Source: Acetobacter sp. UBA5411
GTDB lineage: Bacteria; Pseudomonadota; Alphaproteobacteria; Acetobacterales; Acetobacteraceae
Reading direction: 5' to 3'
Assembly (NCBI RefSeq): GCF_002409645.1
Contig: NZ_DHNR01000041.1
Span: 62,495 to 126,494 of the forward strand
DNA: 64,000 nucleotides
Program-made: the position numbers and the translations under genes
Notes under the pieces: generated by a model
What the model was told of the DNA's origin: nothing
The model's database searches: none
The model's input: the letters and a program-made list of their open reading frames with translations, nothing else
Part shown: piece by piece, positions 62,550 to 64,000 of the stretch
How the letters are laid out: each line of letters begins with the position of its first letter
Numbering within the stretch: position 1 is the stretch's first letter

Positions 62550-64000
62550 ATGCCTTTTCCGGACACAGTCCCCACGCTTGCGCACGCTCTCGCCCAACGC
62601 GGCTATCAGGAGCCAACGCCCGTTCAGGAGGCTGTGCTGGATGAAAAGGCAAAGGGACGGGATCTTCTCGTCTCGGCGCGTACAGGTTCCGGCAAGACAG
62701 TCGCCTTTGGTCTCGCAATGGCCAACGAACTGCTCGATGAGCAGGGCAAGGCTGCACATGCCTCCACACCGCTGGCTCTGGTGATCGCACCGACCCGTGA
62801 ACTCGCCCTGCAGGTGAAGAGCGAACTGGAATGGCTTTACGCTGATACAGGCGCGCGCATCGTTTCCTGTGTCGGTGGCATGGAGCCGCGCAAGGAAGCG
62901 CGTGCGCTGTCGATGGGCTGTCACATTGTGGTCGGCACGCCGGGTCGTCTGTGCGATCATCTTTCCCGCAAGAATCTGAATCTTTCCGGCCTCAAGGTCG
63001 CTGTTCTCGACGAAGCCGACGAGATGCTGGATCTCGGGTTCCGCGAAGAGCTGGAAACGCTGCTCGACGCCACTCCGCAGGATCGTCGCAGCTTTCTGTT
63101 CTCGGCAACGATCGCTCGTGAAATCGCCCGTCTCGCCAAGCGTTATCAGCATGACGCGCTGCGTATCGACACAATCGGTGACAACGAGCCGCATACCGAT
63201 ATCGAATATCGCGCCATTCTTGCAGACCAGAGTGACACGATCGGTGCGATCATCAATACGCTGCGGCTGATCGAAAGCCCCTGCTCAATGGTGTTCTGCC
63301 ACACGCGTGAAGGCGTGCGGCAGTTGCACGCCGCTCTTCTTCAGCACGGCTTCTCTTCCGTCGCCATCTCCGGTGAGTTGGGCCAGAACGAGCGTAGCCG
63401 TGCGATTGAAAGCCTGCGCAACGGTCAGGCCCGTGTCTGTGTGGCTACCGACGTAGCGGCGCGTGGCATTGACGTGCCGTCCCTCGGACTGGTGATCCAC
63501 GCCAGCCTGCCGGGTAGCCCCGCCACACTACTGCATCGCTCAGGCCGTACTGGCCGTGCGGGCCGTAAGGGTATCTGCGTTCTGGTGACCATCCCATCCA
63601 AGAAGCGTCAGGCTGATCGCCTGCTTCAGGCTGCCGGAGTCGATGTGACGTGGAATACGGCACCGACACTGGATCAGATCCGCGAAGCAGACACGGAGCG
63701 TCTGATCACCAGTGAGGCCCTGACGCGCGAAACACCGGAAAACGTAAAGCCGCTTGTTGAACGTCTGATCGCTGAGCGGACGCCAGAGCAACTGGCAGCA
63801 GCGCTCGTGTTCCTGTGGAACAAGGGTCTGCCCCAGCCTGTCAAAGTGCGGCCGATCACGCCTTCCAGCGCGCCAGCACGAGCGCCACGAGAGGGTGGGC
63901 GTGAGCCCCGCGAGCCACGTGAGCGGAAGCAGATGGAAGGCGGAAGCTGGTTCAAGCTTTCCGTTGGCCGTGCTGATAAGGCTGATCCCAAGTGGCTGGT
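62550..64000 (+). CDS. DEAD-box ATP-dependent RNA helicase, 3' end beyond the window
   Basis: The first 483 residues are visible. Helicase motifs occur in order: Q-motif region GYQEPTPVQEAVL, motif I SARTGSGKT, Ia APTRELA, Ib TPGRL, II VLDEADEML, III FSATI, and the C-terminal ARVCVATDVAARGIDVPS and HRSGRTGRAGR. After residue 400 comes a linker and a Pro/Arg/Glu-rich stretch, and then KLSVGRADKADPKWL, which looks like the start of a DbpA-type RNA-binding domain. It probably acts in ribosome assembly or RNA decay. The ATG at 62550 starts with MPFPDTVPTLAHAL. Confidence 0.93.
   Translation, partial: MPFPDTVPTLAHALAQRGYQEPTPVQEAVLDEKAKGRDLLVSARTGSGKTVAFGLAMANELLDEQGKAAHASTPLALVIAPTRELALQVKSELEWLYADTGARIVSCVGGMEPRKEARALSMGCHIVVGTPGRLCDHLSRKNLNLSGLKVAVLDEADEMLDLGFREELETLLDATPQDRRSFLFSATIAREIARLAKRYQHDALRIDTIGDNEPHTDIEYRAILADQSDTIGAIINTLRLIESPCSMVFCHTREGVRQLHAALLQHGFSSVAISGELGQNERSRAIESLRNGQARVCVATDVAARGIDVPSLGLVIHASLPGSPATLLHRSGRTGRAGRKGICVLVTIPSKKRQADRLLQAAGVDVTWNTAPTLDQIREADTERLITSEALTRETPENVKPLVERLIAERTPEQLAAALVFLWNKGLPQPVKVRPITPSSAPARAPREGGREPREPRERKQMEGGSWFKLSVGRADKADPKWL

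Noticed and set aside
1..64000. CRISPR arrays, rRNA genes and prophage
   Set aside because: No regularly spaced repeats, no rRNA sequence and no phage structural or integrase genes were seen; a single tRNA gene was found.

Overview
The window reads as chromosomal DNA of an alphaproteobacterium, most likely an acetic acid bacterium (Acetobacteraceae). Supporting signs are an alphaproteobacterial-type HemB, the hisG-hisD/infA-maf-RNase E/G-yacG-tRNA-Phe neighbourhood, the dapF-mtaB-ftsY operon, and periplasmic dehydrogenases that feed c-type cytochromes, including a three-subunit molybdenum aldehyde-dehydrogenase type. The genus cannot be fixed from sequence alone.

Layout. 0-2 kb: 5' part of an outer-membrane-like protein, then hemB. 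2.2-12.2 kb: a periplasmic oxidation block. The forward half is a mauB-E-D-A-like cluster for a tryptophan tryptophylquinone (TTQ) amine dehydrogenase, with two monoheme cytochromes c, a porin gene broken by one in-frame TGA, and a second MauD-like gene with a degenerate CPVS motif. The reverse half is an operon for a [2Fe-2S]/molybdopterin/triheme cytochrome dehydrogenase. The two halves meet tail to tail over a perfect hairpin; together they could take an amine to an aldehyde and then to an acid. 12.4-17.3 kb: an MFS efflux pump, then an AT-rich accessory island with a dead IS3-type remnant, two tandem AbiTii-like (abortive infection) genes each broken by one base, and a small membrane ORF. 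17.4-20 kb: cytochrome bc1 in the order petB-petC-petA (Rieske last). 20-38.9 kb: mostly housekeeping: moaC, tRNA-Phe, yacG, RNase E/G-like, maf, infA, hisD, hisG, a glycosyltransferase, a sulfotransferase, yggS, kup, hemW, a peroxiredoxin, an SLT/SPOR lytic transglycosylase, a polysaccharide ABC exporter and trhO. 38.9-47.3 kb: GT87-like membrane protein, aldo/keto reductase, oligopeptidase B-like peptidase, AI-2E-family and MATE transporters, and two small proteins. 47.5-55.6 kb: a flagellar hook cluster (flgD and fliK leftward; flgE, flgK, flgL rightward) with a sigma-54-like promoter facing each way. 55.7-64 kb: a second porin paralogous to the broken one, ftsY, mtaB, dapF, a large DcaP-like outer membrane protein and the first part of a DEAD-box helicase.

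The most distinctive parts are the amine-to-acid oxidation block with its interrupted porin, the tandem AbiTii island with single-base disruptions, the rearranged bc1 operon, the paired sigma-54 sites, and a hairpin that would hide the ribosome binding site of the oligopeptidase gene.
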